A stretch of 62,735 nucleotides of DNA from Desulfobacterales bacterium (GTDB taxonomy: Bacteria > Desulfobacterota > Desulfobacteria > Desulfobacterales > Desulfolunaceae): positions 1 through 62,735 of the forward strand of contig JAKSCC010000096.1 of assembly GCA_022360815.1 (NCBI GenBank). The letters are read 5' to 3'. The position numbers were made by a program, and so were the translations under genes. This document shows, piece after piece, positions 43,771 to 53,811 of this stretch (position 1 is the first letter of the stretch; each line of letters begins with the position of its first letter). The notes under the pieces are model-generated. The model was not told the origin of the DNA. It worked only from the letters and a program-made list of their open reading frames with translations, and did no database searches.

Positions 43771-44532
43771 TTAGCGGCCTCCAAAGCGTTTGGCAAGGGC
43801 TTCGTAGGAGAGGGCCTGGCCTCCAAAAATATCAAGGGCGCTTCCCACGGTGAAATCGATAGCCCCATGCCCAAGGTTTTGGATCGTTTCGATATCCTCA
43901 AGACTTTGAATGCCACCGGCATAGGTGACGGGAATGCCGCCCCATTTTCCAATGAGGGCAACAAGATCTTTTTCGATGCCCGCGATCTTTCCCTCGACGT
44001 CCACAGCGTGGATGAGAAATTCAGAACAGGAGCCTGCCAGTCTATCCAGAAGGGCTTCACAGACCATCTCGTCGGTCCATGTCTGCCAGCGATCGGTGAC
44101 CACCTTGTAGCCTGATTCACTGCGGCGACAGCTTAGATCGAGGACCAGGTGCTCTTTTCCCACCACCTGAACCAAACGTTTAAGACGCATTTCGTCGATT
44201 TTTCCGTGGTGAAAAACGTGGGAGGTGACAATAACAGCCGAAGCCCCCTTGTCGAGCCAGGATTTGGCATTTTCGGCTGTGATGCCTCCTCCGATCTGCA
44301 TGCCGCCAGGCCATGCCTTAAGGGCAGAAGTGGCTGCCTCTTCATTTTCTGGGCCCAGTTGGATGATGTGACCGCCTGTGAGATTGTCTTTTTGGTAGAG
44401 TTCAGCAAACCATGCAGCAGGTTTGGATGCAGAAAAGTTGGTCTTTAAGGTGTCTTGGCCGTCGGCGAGGGTGCCCCCCACAATCTGTTTGACCACACCC
44501 TGGTGAAGGTCGATGCAGGGTCTGAATTTCAT
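43771..44532 (-). CDS. hisA: Eukaryote-type phosphoribosylformimino-AICAR-ribotide isomerase HisA
   Basis: This enzyme isomerises ProFAR to PRFAR in histidine biosynthesis. The 253-residue protein begins KFRPCIDLHQGVVKQIVGGTL, the signature of the HIS6-type found in fungi and plants rather than usual bacterial HisA. The Asp residues of the catalytic pair are present (IDLHQG near 8, and DLSCRRSESGYKVVTDRWQ in the middle). It stands alone, with no other his gene in the window, which suggests acquisition from elsewhere. A GC-rich hairpin at 44559-44581 lies in its leader. Confidence 0.88.
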   Translation of the reverse strand: MKFRPCIDLHQGVVKQIVGGTLADGQDTLKTNFSASKPAAWFAELYQKDNLTGGHIIQLGPENEEAATSALKAWPGGMQIGGGITAENAKSWLDKGASAVIVTSHVFHHGKIDEMRLKRLVQVVGKEHLVLDLSCRRSESGYKVVTDRWQTWTDEMVCEALLDRLAGSCSEFLIHAVDVEGKIAGIEKDLVALIGKWGGIPVTYAGGIQSLEDIETIQNLGHGAIDFTVGSALDIFGGQALSYEALAKRFGGR

Positions 44533-44558
44533 GGGGTCTCCAAAGCGAGGAAGGTGAT

Positions 44559-44581
44559 GCGGCTCGGCGGGTGCGAGCCGC
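44559..44581 (-). other. GC-rich hairpin in the hisA leader
   Basis: GCGGCTCG and CGAGCCGC pair perfectly around a 7-base loop, 27 bases before the hisA start, without a T-run. It could affect translation or mark the end of queD transcription. Confidence 0.5.
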
Positions 44582-44654
44582 AGTCAAGTTTGATGACGTT
44601 GTAAAAAAGTCGGTATCTCGGCTCCAATTTTTTAAGAGGTCATCAAAGATGCAA

Positions 44655-45026
44655 TCAGTCGGCAATATAGGTGGCGCAGGCGTTGTCAGACTCCCAGGCT
44701 GAGACCTTGGAGATTTTTACACCGTCCACTTCGATTCTGCGGTCCAGTTCTTTGGCGATATACATGGCAATATGCTCGGAAGAGGGCGGGTTATCTTTGA
44801 AGATCTCAAGTTCATTGAGGAATTTATGGTCGAGAGATTCCATGATGTCTCTCACCTCTTTTTTGACGATGCCAAAGTCCATAAGTACGCCGCCAGCATC
44901 GAGTTTTTCCCCTTTGACATAGACTTCAATATGCCAGTTGTGGCCGTGGAGATTTTCACACTTTTCTCCCACCATGGTGAGTTGATGGGCTGCTGCAAAA
45001 CGGGTGGTCACTTTCAGTTCAAACAT
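44655..45026 (-). CDS. queD: 6-carboxy-5,6,7,8-tetrahydropterin synthase QueD
   Basis: QueD converts dihydroneopterin triphosphate to 6-carboxytetrahydropterin in the queuosine/7-deazaguanine pathway. The 123-residue protein has the zinc ligands (FAAAHQL near 14, CENLHGHNWHIEV near 25-37) and the catalytic Cys just before HGH. No other que gene is adjacent. The gene is followed by hisA on the same strand. Confidence 0.9.
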   Translation of the reverse strand: MFELKVTTRFAAAHQLTMVGEKCENLHGHNWHIEVYVKGEKLDAGGVLMDFGIVKKEVRDIMESLDHKFLNELEIFKDNPPSSEHIAMYIAKELDRRIEVDGVKISKVSAWESDNACATYIAD

Positions 45027-45097
45027 GCGGTCTCCTTAAAACTATGGGGCATATCAGAGTGTATGTCCGGCAGAGGCAAGCTCCGCCGGAAGGGAAA

Positions 45098-46210
45098 TCA
45101 ATAGCCGTTTCCTTTGAGCAGATTCTTCAGGCGATTGCTGAATTTTTCTGAGTCGAGCTTCTCAAACTCCTTAAGGAGCTTCTCCTGCTTTTTGGAGATG
45201 CTTTTGGGGGTCGAGATCTCCACCTGAATAATTTGGTCTCCTTTGCGGCCGCCTCGAAGGGAAGGGATTCCCTTTCCAGGCAGTCTGAAGGTGTCTGCAT
45301 ACTGGGTTCCAGCGGGGATTTTTAAAGACTCTTCACCCTCCAAAGTCGGCACCTTGATGGTGGTTCCCAGGGCCGCCTGCACAAAGGAGATCTCCATGAG
45401 GCAGATGATGTCTGTGCCATTTCGCTGGAAGTGTTTGTGGGGGGTGACCGTGATGAAGACGTAGAGGTCTCCAGCAGGCCCGCCATTGGGGCTTGCTTCT
45501 CCTTCGCCGTTTAGGCGCAGCCTGGAGTCGGTATCCACGCCCGCCGGAATTTTAAGGGAGACCTTCTTGCTGACAGCCACCTGACCTCGACCCCGGCACT
45601 CGGGGCAGGGGCTCTTGATGGTTTTTCCACGCCCCTGACAAGCCGGGCATGTGGATCGTACGGTAAAAAATCCTTGGCTCTGGGTGTGCTGGCCGCTGCC
45701 ACCGCAAAGGTGACACACTTCCGGCTCGGTGCCGGGCTTGCAGCCATTGCCCTCACAGGTGGGGCAGGTCTGACGTTTGTCCAGGTCGATCTCTTTTTCG
45801 GTGCCAAAGGCCGCCTCCTCAAAGGAGATGGTCAGATCGTAGCGAAGATCGGCACCACGCTGAACGCGGCTTCGGCTGCGCCCACGGCCTCTGCCGCCGC
45901 CCATGCCAAAGAAGTCTTCAAAGATATCTCCGAAGCTTGAGAAGATATCTTCAAATCCACCAGCACCTGAAAAACCTTGTCCTTCAAGGCCCTGGTGTCC
46001 GTACTGGTCGTAAATTTGTCTCTTTTTGGGATCGGTGAGGACATCGTAGGCTTCGGCGGCCTCTTTGAATTTGTCTTCTGCCTCTTTGTCTCCGGGGTTT
46101 TTGTCCGGATGATACTTTAGGGCAAGTTTGCGGTATTTCTTTTTCAGCTCGTCGGCACTGGCGTCACGCCCCACGCCGAGGATCTCGTAGTAGTCTCTTT
46201 TCGTTGTCAT
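45098..46210 (-). CDS. dnaJ: Chaperone DnaJ
   Basis: DnaJ stimulates DnaK and binds unfolded protein. The 370-residue protein has a J domain with HPD ([10 protein letters not shown]), a Gly/Phe-rich region ([10 protein letters not shown]...GMGGGRGRG), four CxxCxGxG repeats ([32 protein letters not shown]) and the C-terminal substrate-binding domains. No dnaK or hrcA gene lies in the window, and no CIRCE element was seen. Confidence 0.96.
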   Translation of the reverse strand: MTTKRDYYEILGVGRDASADELKKKYRKLALKYHPDKNPGDKEAEDKFKEAAEAYDVLTDPKKRQIYDQYGHQGLEGQGFSGAGGFEDIFSSFGDIFEDFFGMGGGRGRGRSRSRVQRGADLRYDLTISFEEAAFGTEKEIDLDKRQTCPTCEGNGCKPGTEPEVCHLCGGSGQHTQSQGFFTVRSTCPACQGRGKTIKSPCPECRGRGQVAVSKKVSLKIPAGVDTDSRLRLNGEGEASPNGGPAGDLYVFITVTPHKHFQRNGTDIICLMEISFVQAALGTTIKVPTLEGEESLKIPAGTQYADTFRLPGKGIPSLRGGRKGDQIIQVEISTPKSISKKQEKLLKEFEKLDSEKFSNRLKNLLKGNGY

Positions 46211-46487
46211 GTGGTTGTCCGATACGCTTCCAACAGGTTGTCACGATTGACCAATTATGATAATCCAAGTGGCCTGAACCTGCATGCGGGAAAAGTTTTG
46301 TTTATAAAGTTTCAGATGACGTTACAAAAGGGCTCGATGAAAGAGCTGACTCTTGCCAAGTCATCCTAATTTTTCCGCATGGATTCTTGTCCATGGGGCC
46401 TTGTTTTATAGTAGGACAGGGCGCACCTCTCCCCTTTGGTTTGAGGCAGAGCCATGGACTAAATTAAATCAGAATCTGGTGTTGTCA

Positions 46488-47219
46488 ATGAATAATGTAG
46501 AGCTTCCCTTTATTCGGGAGATGTTTGATGCCATCGCCCCCAAGTATGATTTTCTAAATCGTAGCTTAAGTCTCTTCCAGGATGTGATCTGGAGACGGCG
46601 TGCCATCTCTTCGCTTGCCTTGGGAACCGGTGAGGGCAAGACCGTTCTGGATGTGGCTTGCGGCACTTGCGATATGGCCATTGAAGCCTTGCGCCAAACC
46701 AAAGGCAGGGTAAAGGTAGTTGCCACCGATTTTTCCTACAATATGCTCTCTCTTGGAAAGAGTAAGGTAAAAAGAGAGCCCATGGGAGACGGAATTTCCT
46801 TGGTCCAGGGAAACGGCCTCTCTCTTCCCGGTCGTGAGAGCACCTACGATGCGGTGACCATCGCTTTTGGCATTCGAAATATCATGGACCGCAAAGGGGC
46901 TTTGGAAGAGTTTTATCGTTGTTTGAAGCCCGGTGGTCGAGTGGCTGTTTTAGAGCTGACCACCCCAGCAGAAGGAGTGCTTCGCGATCTCTATCTCCTC
47001 TATTTTCAGAAAGTGCTTCCCCTTGTCGGTGGGATTTTCTCAAAAAATCGGGGTGCCTACACCTACTTGCCCAACTCGGTTCTCAACTTTCCCAGCCACC
47101 GCGAGTTTGAAGCGATAATGGAAGAGGCGGGTTTTGGTGATGTTGATTCTTGCCCCATGAGCTTTGGTATTGTAACGCTTTTTACGGGCTGCAAGTGTGA
47201 GGACAAGGGGCGCTCGTAA
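46488..47219 (+). CDS. ubiE: Demethylmenaquinone methyltransferase UbiE/MenG
   Basis: A 243-residue SAM-dependent methyltransferase that performs the last step of menaquinone synthesis, matching the menaquinone used by DsrMKJOP. It contains the typical FDAIAPKYDFLNRSLS, SAM motif VLDVACGTCDMAIEAL, and IRNIMDRKGALEEFYRCLKPGG. The start is taken as the ATG at 46488; the upstream extension to 46353 has a non-family sequence. It is divergent from dnaJ. Confidence 0.9.
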   Translation: MNNVELPFIREMFDAIAPKYDFLNRSLSLFQDVIWRRRAISSLALGTGEGKTVLDVACGTCDMAIEALRQTKGRVKVVATDFSYNMLSLGKSKVKREPMGDGISLVQGNGLSLPGRESTYDAVTIAFGIRNIMDRKGALEEFYRCLKPGGRVAVLELTTPAEGVLRDLYLLYFQKVLPLVGGIFSKNRGAYTYLPNSVLNFPSHREFEAIMEEAGFGDVDSCPMSFGIVTLFTGCKCEDKGRS

Positions 47220-47663
47220 GCTGGTCCTAAGCAGGGTGGGCTTGCATTTTGAGTGGGCGCACGCCCATGCTTTGTAGTAGGCCATGCCCAATGTGTATCT
47301 TTTTCATTGTGTTGGGTTTTCAACAAGTGATTCATTTAAGTAAGTGATCGTTCGTTTTTTATAAAAAAGAAGTGCGGCAGGCGGTCGGGCGTGGCAATGG
47401 GATTTTTTGTTAAGGGACGGGTGCCCTTGAAAAAGGCTGTGGGCTTTTGCGGAGAGATGGAAGACGTTGCGGTACGAGTGGTTTTTCTTCTTTTGGACAC
47501 TCGGTTCAAGCCGAGCGAACTTTTGGCCGATAGGTGGCGGAGAAGTCAGTCTTTGAGGTGATTGGGCCGGGCTGCCAGGGCGCTCACATTGGGTGGGCAC
47601 CGTTTGGGGACAGGTCTTCATTGCCACAGACGATAATCCAAAACCGTTGGCATGAAGGAGTAA
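47220..47663. other. Intergenic region before bacteriohemerythrin
   Basis: I see no gene in these 444 bases. A short hairpin (CTCGG-TTCAAG-CCGAG) lies near 47500-47515; other inverted repeats are weak. Confidence 0.4.
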
Positions 47664-47666
47664 GTG

Positions 47667-48077
47667 ATGGCTTTAATCGTTTGGGATGAGAGTTTCAGTG
47701 TTGGCGTTTCCCGTATTGACGAACAGCACAAAAAGTTGGTGGGGATGATCAATGAGCTGAATGAGGCCATGCGGAAAGGGCAGGGGAAAGAAGTTGTCGG
47801 GGATATCGTGAAAGGCCTTGTGGAGTACACCCTGACCCACTTTGCACTGGAGGAGAAGCTGTTTGCCGGTACGGGTTACCCCGATACCGCGGCCCATAAA
47901 AGAGAGCATGCGGAGTTTGTGGCGAAGGTGTCCAAATTCCGTGACGATTTTGAGGCAGGTCGGCTTTCGCTTTCCATTGATGTGATGAATTTTTTAAGCG
48001 GCTGGCTGAAAGGGCACATCAAAGGGTGTGACCAAAAATACAGCCACCATTTTAAAGAAAAAGGTCTTTCTAAATAG
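47667..48077 (+). CDS. Bacteriohemerythrin
   Basis: The 136-residue protein is a stand-alone hemerythrin that binds O2 or senses oxygen/NO through a diiron centre. The ligand set is complete: DEQHKKL, THFALEEKLF, HKREHAEF and HIKGCDQKY supply the His, Glu and Asp ligands. AAGGAG precedes the ATG at 47667. Single gene; oxygen protection fits an anaerobe. Confidence 0.92.
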   Translation: MALIVWDESFSVGVSRIDEQHKKLVGMINELNEAMRKGQGKEVVGDIVKGLVEYTLTHFALEEKLFAGTGYPDTAAHKREHAEFVAKVSKFRDDFEAGRLSLSIDVMNFLSGWLKGHIKGCDQKYSHHFKEKGLSK

Positions 48078-48236
48078 ACTGACTCAAGCTCCAGCGATTT
48101 CACTTTTCATATGTGAATCCCAGGCCTCACTTTAATCGGTCTTTGGGGCGCTTAAAATAAAGCCTGGGATAATCAAAACGCTTTTTGCGGAGCTTTTTTT
48201 AAAAAAGCGGCCCGCCGCGAAGCTGAACAATGGCGA

Positions 48237-48797
48237 TTAGAGCGAGACACCAAGGTGGTCCATCAGCTCGTCCCGCGTGATGATGGCGCGCACATCGTCC
48301 ACATACTCTTTGATGTTCTCCACGCCGCCCTCCTGGCGGTCGATGAGGGTGATGACACGAACCACGTCAAGACCCTGGATTTTTGCCCGCTCAATGGCCT
48401 TGATGGTGGAGCCGCCAGTGGTGACCACATCGTCTATAATCACCACCTTTTCGCCTTTGGCCATGTCGCCTTCCACCCAGTTGATGATGCCGTGGTCCTT
48501 GAGCTCTTTTCGAATGGAGAAGGCTTTTATGGGCTTGCCCCCCAGCTCGGAGGCAAAGGCGGTGGCCACCGCAATGGGGTCGGCACCAAAGGTGAGTCCG
48601 CCCACGCCGGTCACGTCCAGATCTTTGAGGGCTTCAAATACAAGGTTTCCTACCAGATACATGCCGCGGGGGCTTAGGGTGGTGGGTTTGCAGTTGACAT
48701 AGAAGTGGCTCATCTTGCCGGAAGCCAGCTTAAAGGTGGGCTCTTTGGAGAATTTGAAGGATGTCTCGCAGACAATATCAATGAGTTCGCTTTTCAT
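48237..48797 (-). CDS. pyrE: Orotate phosphoribosyltransferase PyrE
   Basis: PyrE makes orotidine monophosphate in pyrimidine synthesis. The 186-residue protein has the PRPP-binding motif [13 protein letters not shown]. The ATG at 48797 follows AAGGAG; the longer frame to 49118 is not supported. No other pyr gene is adjacent. Confidence 0.92.
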   Translation of the reverse strand: MKSELIDIVCETSFKFSKEPTFKLASGKMSHFYVNCKPTTLSPRGMYLVGNLVFEALKDLDVTGVGGLTFGADPIAVATAFASELGGKPIKAFSIRKELKDHGIINWVEGDMAKGEKVVIIDDVVTTGGSTIKAIERAKIQGLDVVRVITLIDRQEGGVENIKEYVDDVRAIITRDELMDHLGVSL

Positions 48798-49238
48798 GGG
48801 TCTCTCCTTGTGAAGTGGTGCCTGAAGGCACGGCTTATATGATGATTCAGGGTGATACCCCCCACGCCGTCGGGCTTTGTCCGTCCGATGCACCTCTCCC
48901 CTCTCCCTTCGGGTGTGCGCCAAGGGGTGTTGTTTGGAAATCGTTTGCTTTTGTGCTAGGTGGTGGTTATGTAAAAAGGTCACACACACGTGTGGCAGCT
49001 CTGTTTGTTCGAATTTGCGAACCTTCAGGCCTTTAGATGCAGGAAACCTCCACTGATGGAAGAAGCCATTTGGGATAGTCAGTGGAGGCTTGTGGTAAGG
49101 AAAACCGTTTTGCGGCACTCCTTGACTCGTGAAGGTCCAAATATCAGAAAAAGGGGTGAGAAATCAACGGGAATTGTTCCCCATTCCACTCTTTTTCCCT
49201 TTTCACTGCGGCCAGCCCGTTACTCTGCGGAGTCCCTT
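48798..49238. other. Intergenic region between pyrE and ftsE
   Basis: This divergent gap contains a 10-base perfect inverted repeat (CCTCCACTGA at 49047-49056, TCAGTGGAGG at 49079-49088) without a T-run, and no recognisable gene. Confidence 0.4.
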
Positions 49239-49940
49239 ATGTCTTCAGTCGATCACGCCCTCGGGCCTCAGTTTCGGTTTTTTGGTGTCAGCAAACGTTT
49301 TGGCGCCAACCTGGCTCTCTCCAATCTCTCGTTGGAGATTGAAAGGGGGGAGTGGCTCTATGTCACCGGCCCTTCGGGGGCAGGAAAGTCCACCTTTTTA
49401 AAGCTCTTCTACCTGGGTGAAAAGACCACCAGTGGTGAGATTCTCGCTTTTGGGGCCAACATGAACCGGCTCTCTCAAAAAGATATTCCCTTTCACCGGC
49501 GCCGGTTTGGCATCATTTTTCAAGATTTCAAACTGATTGCCAACCGAAGCGTGATGGAGAATGTGGCCCTTGTTCTGGAGGCTCGGGGTGAGGCGGTCGC
49601 CATGGCCGAGAAGCGGGCAAAGAACATGCTGCGTCATGCGGGCATGGAAAAAAGGATGCACGCCATGCCCCAGACCCTCTCCGGCGGAGAGCAGCAGCGG
49701 GTGGCCGTGGCACGGGCCATTGCCGGCCAGCCCGAGGTGATTCTGGCCGACGAGCCCACCGGAAGCCTGGACCCCAGGTCCGCCGATATCATCATCAACC
49801 TCTTGTCTGCCTATCATCAGAGAGGGGCCACCGTTGTTGTGGCCACCCACGACCGGGAGCTGATGGCTAAAAAACCGGCACGGGTGATTCAGCTGGATGA
49901 GGGGCGACTTGTGGCATCGGGCGCGGGAGGTGCCGTGTGA
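49239..49940 (+). CDS. ftsE: Cell-division ATP-binding protein FtsE
   Basis: FtsE is the ATPase that drives FtsX and thereby activates septal murein hydrolases. The 233-residue protein has Walker [10 protein letters not shown], the ABC signature [14 protein letters not shown] and Walker [18 protein letters not shown] site supports the ATG at 49239; the frame to 48990 is an unsupported extension. It overlaps the ftsX start by 4 bases. Confidence 0.93.
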   Translation: MSSVDHALGPQFRFFGVSKRFGANLALSNLSLEIERGEWLYVTGPSGAGKSTFLKLFYLGEKTTSGEILAFGANMNRLSQKDIPFHRRRFGIIFQDFKLIANRSVMENVALVLEARGEAVAMAEKRAKNMLRHAGMEKRMHAMPQTLSGGEQQRVAVARAIAGQPEVILADEPTGSLDPRSADIIINLLSAYHQRGATVVVATHDRELMAKKPARVIQLDEGRLVASGAGGAV

Positions 49941-50815
49941 AACGCTGTCTGTCACGAACACTGAAAGACCTTTCGTCCCATGGGCTTCTCCACGGCATTA
50001 CGGTGGTGACCATTGCCCTGACCATTTTGGTTGCGGGCTCCCTTCTTCTGGTGGTGGAAAATGGAGAGGCCCTGATCTCCAGCTGGAAGAGCGGCGTCCG
50101 CGTGATGGTCTACCTCAAAGGGGGGACACCTTCTGAGGCGATTGAAGAGGTGGGGCGCTCCATCGAGAGCATGATCGGGGTTGACAAGGCGATCTATATT
50201 TCGCGGGATGAAGCCCTGACCGATCTGATGGAGAGCATGGAGGGGCAGCAATCACTTTTTGCCGGACTCTCCACCAACCCCTTGCCCGACTCTTTTGAGG
50301 TGGCGTTTGAGGCCGACTCCCTTGAGTGGAAAGAGGTGAAAAACCTGGCTGAAGCCATGGCGCATCTTCCTTCCGTGGATGAGGTGGAGTACGGCAGATC
50401 CTGGCTTGCGCGGATCTCCCGAATTCTCTCCATGGTGGAGCTGGCTGGGGTCGCCCTTGCCGGGCTCTTTTTTATCATTGCCCTCTTTATTGTCTACAAT
50501 ACGGTTCGGCTGGCCCTCTATTCCCGCCGCGAGGAGATTGAGATCATGCAGCTCATGGGAGCGACGCAAGGGTTTATCAAAGCCCCGATCTATCTGGCCG
50601 GGGTGTTTGAAGGGGCCTTAGGTGCCACGATTGCCCTTGGCACCCTCTTTGTTCTTTTCTCTCTCCTTGCACCGGAAGGCTTGGGAGAGCATGGGTTTCA
50701 GCTCAGCTTTCTCTCGCTTAAGGCCGTGGGTGTGACGTTGGTTTACGCTATTTTTGTGGGATGGTTTGGATGCTTTCTCTCTCTTCGCGAATTTATGAAG
50801 GACGCCTCGCTGTAG
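49937..50815 (+). CDS. ftsX: Cell-division membrane protein FtsX
   Basis: The 292-residue FtsX has an N-terminal transmembrane segment, a large periplasmic loop (VRVMVYLKGGTPSEAIEEV...) that binds the EnvC-type factor, and three C-terminal transmembrane helices. Start is GTG at 49937, overlapping ftsE. The EnvC-like gene begins inside its end. Confidence 0.92.
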   Translation: MKRCLSRTLKDLSSHGLLHGITVVTIALTILVAGSLLLVVENGEALISSWKSGVRVMVYLKGGTPSEAIEEVGRSIESMIGVDKAIYISRDEALTDLMESMEGQQSLFAGLSTNPLPDSFEVAFEADSLEWKEVKNLAEAMAHLPSVDEVEYGRSWLARISRILSMVELAGVALAGLFFIIALFIVYNTVRLALYSRREEIEIMQLMGATQGFIKAPIYLAGVFEGALGATIALGTLFVLFSLLAPEGLGEHGFQLSFLSLKAVGVTLVYAIFVGWFGCFLSLREFMKDASL

Positions 50816-52185
50816 TTTTTCTTTTTCTGGCCCTTCTCTTTTCTGCAGAAGGGGTTTGGGCTGGAAGTGAAAAGCTGGTGGTGCAGGCCGGCCGGCTCAA
50901 TGTGAGGCAGCACCCCCGCATGGGGGCCAAGGTGCTCTGGCGCCTCTCACGTGGTGATGAGGCAGAGGTGGTGAAGCGCTTCGATGAGTGGGTGCTTCTG
51001 CGATACCAAAAGAGGCAGGGGTACAGCCGTGTCTCTGGGGGGCTGGTCGTGCTCTTTCAAGAGAAGCGCTCCACCATGAAGAAGCGCAAACGCTCCATTG
51101 TCCTGCCCACCACCGAGAGGGAAGCCAAGACGCGATTGGCCGAGGTTCGAGCCCGGCGTGCAAGCGAAGCCAAAGCCTTAAAACGGGTCTCCCATAAGGA
51201 GAGAGAGGTGATTCAGGAGCTGGATCGCCTCAATGCCTCGCTTTTTGACGCAAGGAAGCGGGAGAGGGCGCTTAAAAAATCTCTTGGCAAGGCTGAAAAG
51301 AGGGTGGCGGAGGCCCTTGGGGCGCGGAGAAATCTTGAAAAAGAGGCGGATCGGGTTCGCCGTGATCTGATGGCGAGATTGGTGGCCTCATACAAGCTGG
51401 CCCGCATGGGTGAGATGAACACCTTTGCTTCGGCAGGCAGTTTTCACGAGATGATGGTGAAAAGGAAGGCCCTTACGCGCATCTTAGGAGATGATGCTCG
51501 GCTTCTTAAACGCTTTGAAGACCTTATTCAAAAGCGGGAGGCCGTGGAGGCGCGGCTTGAGAAGCAGAGAGACCTCCTCTCCCGTGCGGTAAATAAGCAC
51601 AAAGGGGTTCTGGCCCAAGTGGAGGGGATGCATAAAAAACGAAGGCAAACCCTGGCCTCTATTCGAGAGAAAAAGATATTGAGCCTGGCAGCGGTGGCTG
51701 AGATGAAGCGGGCGGAAAAGGCGCTCTCTTTGCGTTTGAAAACATTGGCCCGTGAGCGGCGTCAGCACGCTTCGAAAAATCGATTTATCTCCCTTAAAGG
51801 CTTGTTGAAATACCCGGTTGCAGGTAGAATAGTGAAATCCTTCGGACGCCAAGTTGACACCCGATTTAAGGTGAGCACCTTCTCCAACGGCATCAATATC
51901 CGCACAAGGCGCGGTGAGCCGGTGCAGGCTGTGGTGGCCGGAGAAGTCCTCTTTGCCGACTGGGTGAGTGGTTACGGTAACCTTCTGATCATCAACCATG
52001 GCAGCAGCTGGTACACCCTGTATGCCCATGTGGATGAGATGTTTAAAAAGAAGGGCGATGCCGTAGACACCCGGGAGGTGATCGCCACCGTGGGTGACTC
52101 CAGTCTTTCCGGCCAACCCGACCTTCACTTTGAAATACGCCACCACGGCACCCCAGAAAACCCCCGCCCCTGGTTTAAAAAATAG
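50761..52185 (+). CDS. EnvC-type murein hydrolase activator with SH3 domain
   Basis: A 474-residue exported protein: signal peptide (AVVFLFLALLFSAEGVWA), an SH3-type domain (about 36-97), a long coiled coil (about 115-350) and a C-terminal LytM/M23-like domain. The metal ligands of active LytM enzymes are missing (NGINIRTRR where H-x3-D is expected; YAHVDEM and LHFEIRHHG persist), so it is probably a non-enzymatic activator like EnvC, downstream of FtsEX. The start lies within ftsX. The SH3 addition is not part of E. coli EnvC. Confidence 0.85.
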   Translation: MVWMLSLSSRIYEGRLAVVFLFLALLFSAEGVWAGSEKLVVQAGRLNVRQHPRMGAKVLWRLSRGDEAEVVKRFDEWVLLRYQKRQGYSRVSGGLVVLFQEKRSTMKKRKRSIVLPTTEREAKTRLAEVRARRASEAKALKRVSHKEREVIQELDRLNASLFDARKRERALKKSLGKAEKRVAEALGARRNLEKEADRVRRDLMARLVASYKLARMGEMNTFASAGSFHEMMVKRKALTRILGDDARLLKRFEDLIQKREAVEARLEKQRDLLSRAVNKHKGVLAQVEGMHKKRRQTLASIREKKILSLAAVAEMKRAEKALSLRLKTLARERRQHASKNRFISLKGLLKYPVAGRIVKSFGRQVDTRFKVSTFSNGINIRTRRGEPVQAVVAGEVLFADWVSGYGNLLIINHGSSWYTLYAHVDEMFKKKGDAVDTREVIATVGDSSLSGQPDLHFEIRHHGTPENPRPWFKK

Positions 52186-52381
52186 CTATTCCGTATGCCT
52201 TCGGTGAGTCGCCTTTTTGAAAAAGGGCTTCCGCAAAGACGTTTCTATTTAACTAAATCATGGAAAAAAGATCCGCTGGAACGTGAGTCGGTGTATTCGG
52301 TGGCCTGTCCGTTAAGCCCCGTGCTTACAATCAGGCAGGGTTTGCCGAAGGCAACGACCATCTGAAATGGGAGACTTTTAA

Positions 52382-53641
52382 ATGAAATATCTGCGCATGT
52401 TGGTCATGGTGCTGTTTCTGTTTTCTCCCCAACGGGCCATCTCGGCCAGTGACGGCACATACAACGCCTTGCGTCTCTTTTCGGACGTGCTTGAAGAGAT
52501 TGAAAGCAGTTATGTGGAAGAGGTTCGCACCCAGGAGCTCATCGAAAAGGCGGTAATGAAGATGGTGGATAGCCTGGACCCTCACTCTGCCCTTTTGTCT
52601 CCCAAGGACCATGACGAATTGAAAGAGGACACCAAGGGGAAGTTTTCGGGTGTGGGGCTGGTGCTCTCCATCCGGGATGAAAAGCTGGTGGTGGTCTCCC
52701 CCATAGAGGGGTCGCCTGCGGGCAAGGCGGGCATTGACCATGGCGACATCATCACATCCATTGCCGGCGAGAAGACAGAAGGCCTTACCATGGACGAGGC
52801 GGTCAAGCTGATGCGAGGGCCCCGTGGGAGCCTGGTGAAGCTGACGGTACGAAAAAAGGGGAGCGGTAAGGAGGCCTCCTATACCTTGCGGCGAGACGAG
52901 ATTCCCCTGCGGTCGGTGGCGCATTTTGAGATGAAGCCGGGGTTTCCGCTGGTGGCCATCAGCTCCTTTAACGACGGCACCTCGGAGGAGCTGAGAAAGG
53001 CCCTACGGGCCCATGAGGCACAAGGGGAGATCAAGGGGCTGGTGCTCGACCTTCGGGACAATCCAGGCGGGATCCTTCAACAGGCCGTTGAGGTGGTGGA
53101 TCTCTTTATCGAAAAGGGGGTGATCGTCTCAATTGAGGGCAGAGACAAAGAGCAGAAGCAGATGTGGCAGGCCGGTGAATCGGATGTGGCTCGATCCTTT
53201 CCCATGGTGGTTTTGATCAACGGAGGCTCAGCCAGCGCCTCAGAGATTGTGGCCGGGGCTTTAAAAGACCATAAAAGAGCATTGATCCTGGGGACCACAA
53301 GCTTTGGAAAAGGGTCGGTGCAAAACATCATCTCCCTTTCAAACGGCTACGGCTTGAAGTTGACCGTGGCCCTCTACTACACCCCGTCCGGGGCCTCCAT
53401 TCAGGCTCGGGGCATTGTGCCGGATGTGGAGCTTCCCTACCAGGAACTTGAGTTTGAGGCGACTGAAGAGGGGGTAACCGAGCGGGATCTTCCAAATCAC
53501 ATCACCCTGCCGGACGCAAAAGGTGGCTCTGAGCTTCCCAAGGCCCCCCCGCAGTTTCGGTACGACAACCAGGTGCAACGCGCTCTGGAGCTTCTTATCA
53601 GTCGGGATATTTTTGGCATCTCAAAGGCCAGTGGGCTTTAA
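52382..53641 (+). CDS. Carboxy-terminal processing protease CtpA (S41)
   Basis: The 419-residue exported protease has a signal peptide (MKYLRMLVMVLFLFSPQRAISA), a PDZ domain (GVGLVLSIRDEKLVVVSPIEG) and the S41 core: catalytic Ser in NGGSASASEIVAGAL and Lys in GTTSFGKGSVQ. It processes periplasmic or envelope proteins. Located between the EnvC-type and deacetylase genes. Confidence 0.92.
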   Translation: MKYLRMLVMVLFLFSPQRAISASDGTYNALRLFSDVLEEIESSYVEEVRTQELIEKAVMKMVDSLDPHSALLSPKDHDELKEDTKGKFSGVGLVLSIRDEKLVVVSPIEGSPAGKAGIDHGDIITSIAGEKTEGLTMDEAVKLMRGPRGSLVKLTVRKKGSGKEASYTLRRDEIPLRSVAHFEMKPGFPLVAISSFNDGTSEELRKALRAHEAQGEIKGLVLDLRDNPGGILQQAVEVVDLFIEKGVIVSIEGRDKEQKQMWQAGESDVARSFPMVVLINGGSASASEIVAGALKDHKRALILGTTSFGKGSVQNIISLSNGYGLKLTVALYYTPSGASIQARGIVPDVELPYQELEFEATEEGVTERDLPNHITLPDAKGGSELPKAPPQFRYDNQVQRALELLISRDIFGISKASGL

Positions 53642-53811
53642 ATGGTGTGAAAGATACAAAACCATAAGGCCTCTTGCGATTTCCTTCAGTTTTTTTCATG
53701 ACCCATCCCCCTTCTTTGAGGTATGAAGGGCAGCAGATGTTTGAGGGTGCGTTGAAGCGCTCCCCATTGAGCTGGATAGCTGAATTTGAGTAGAGGTGGG
53801 TCGAAGAGGTT

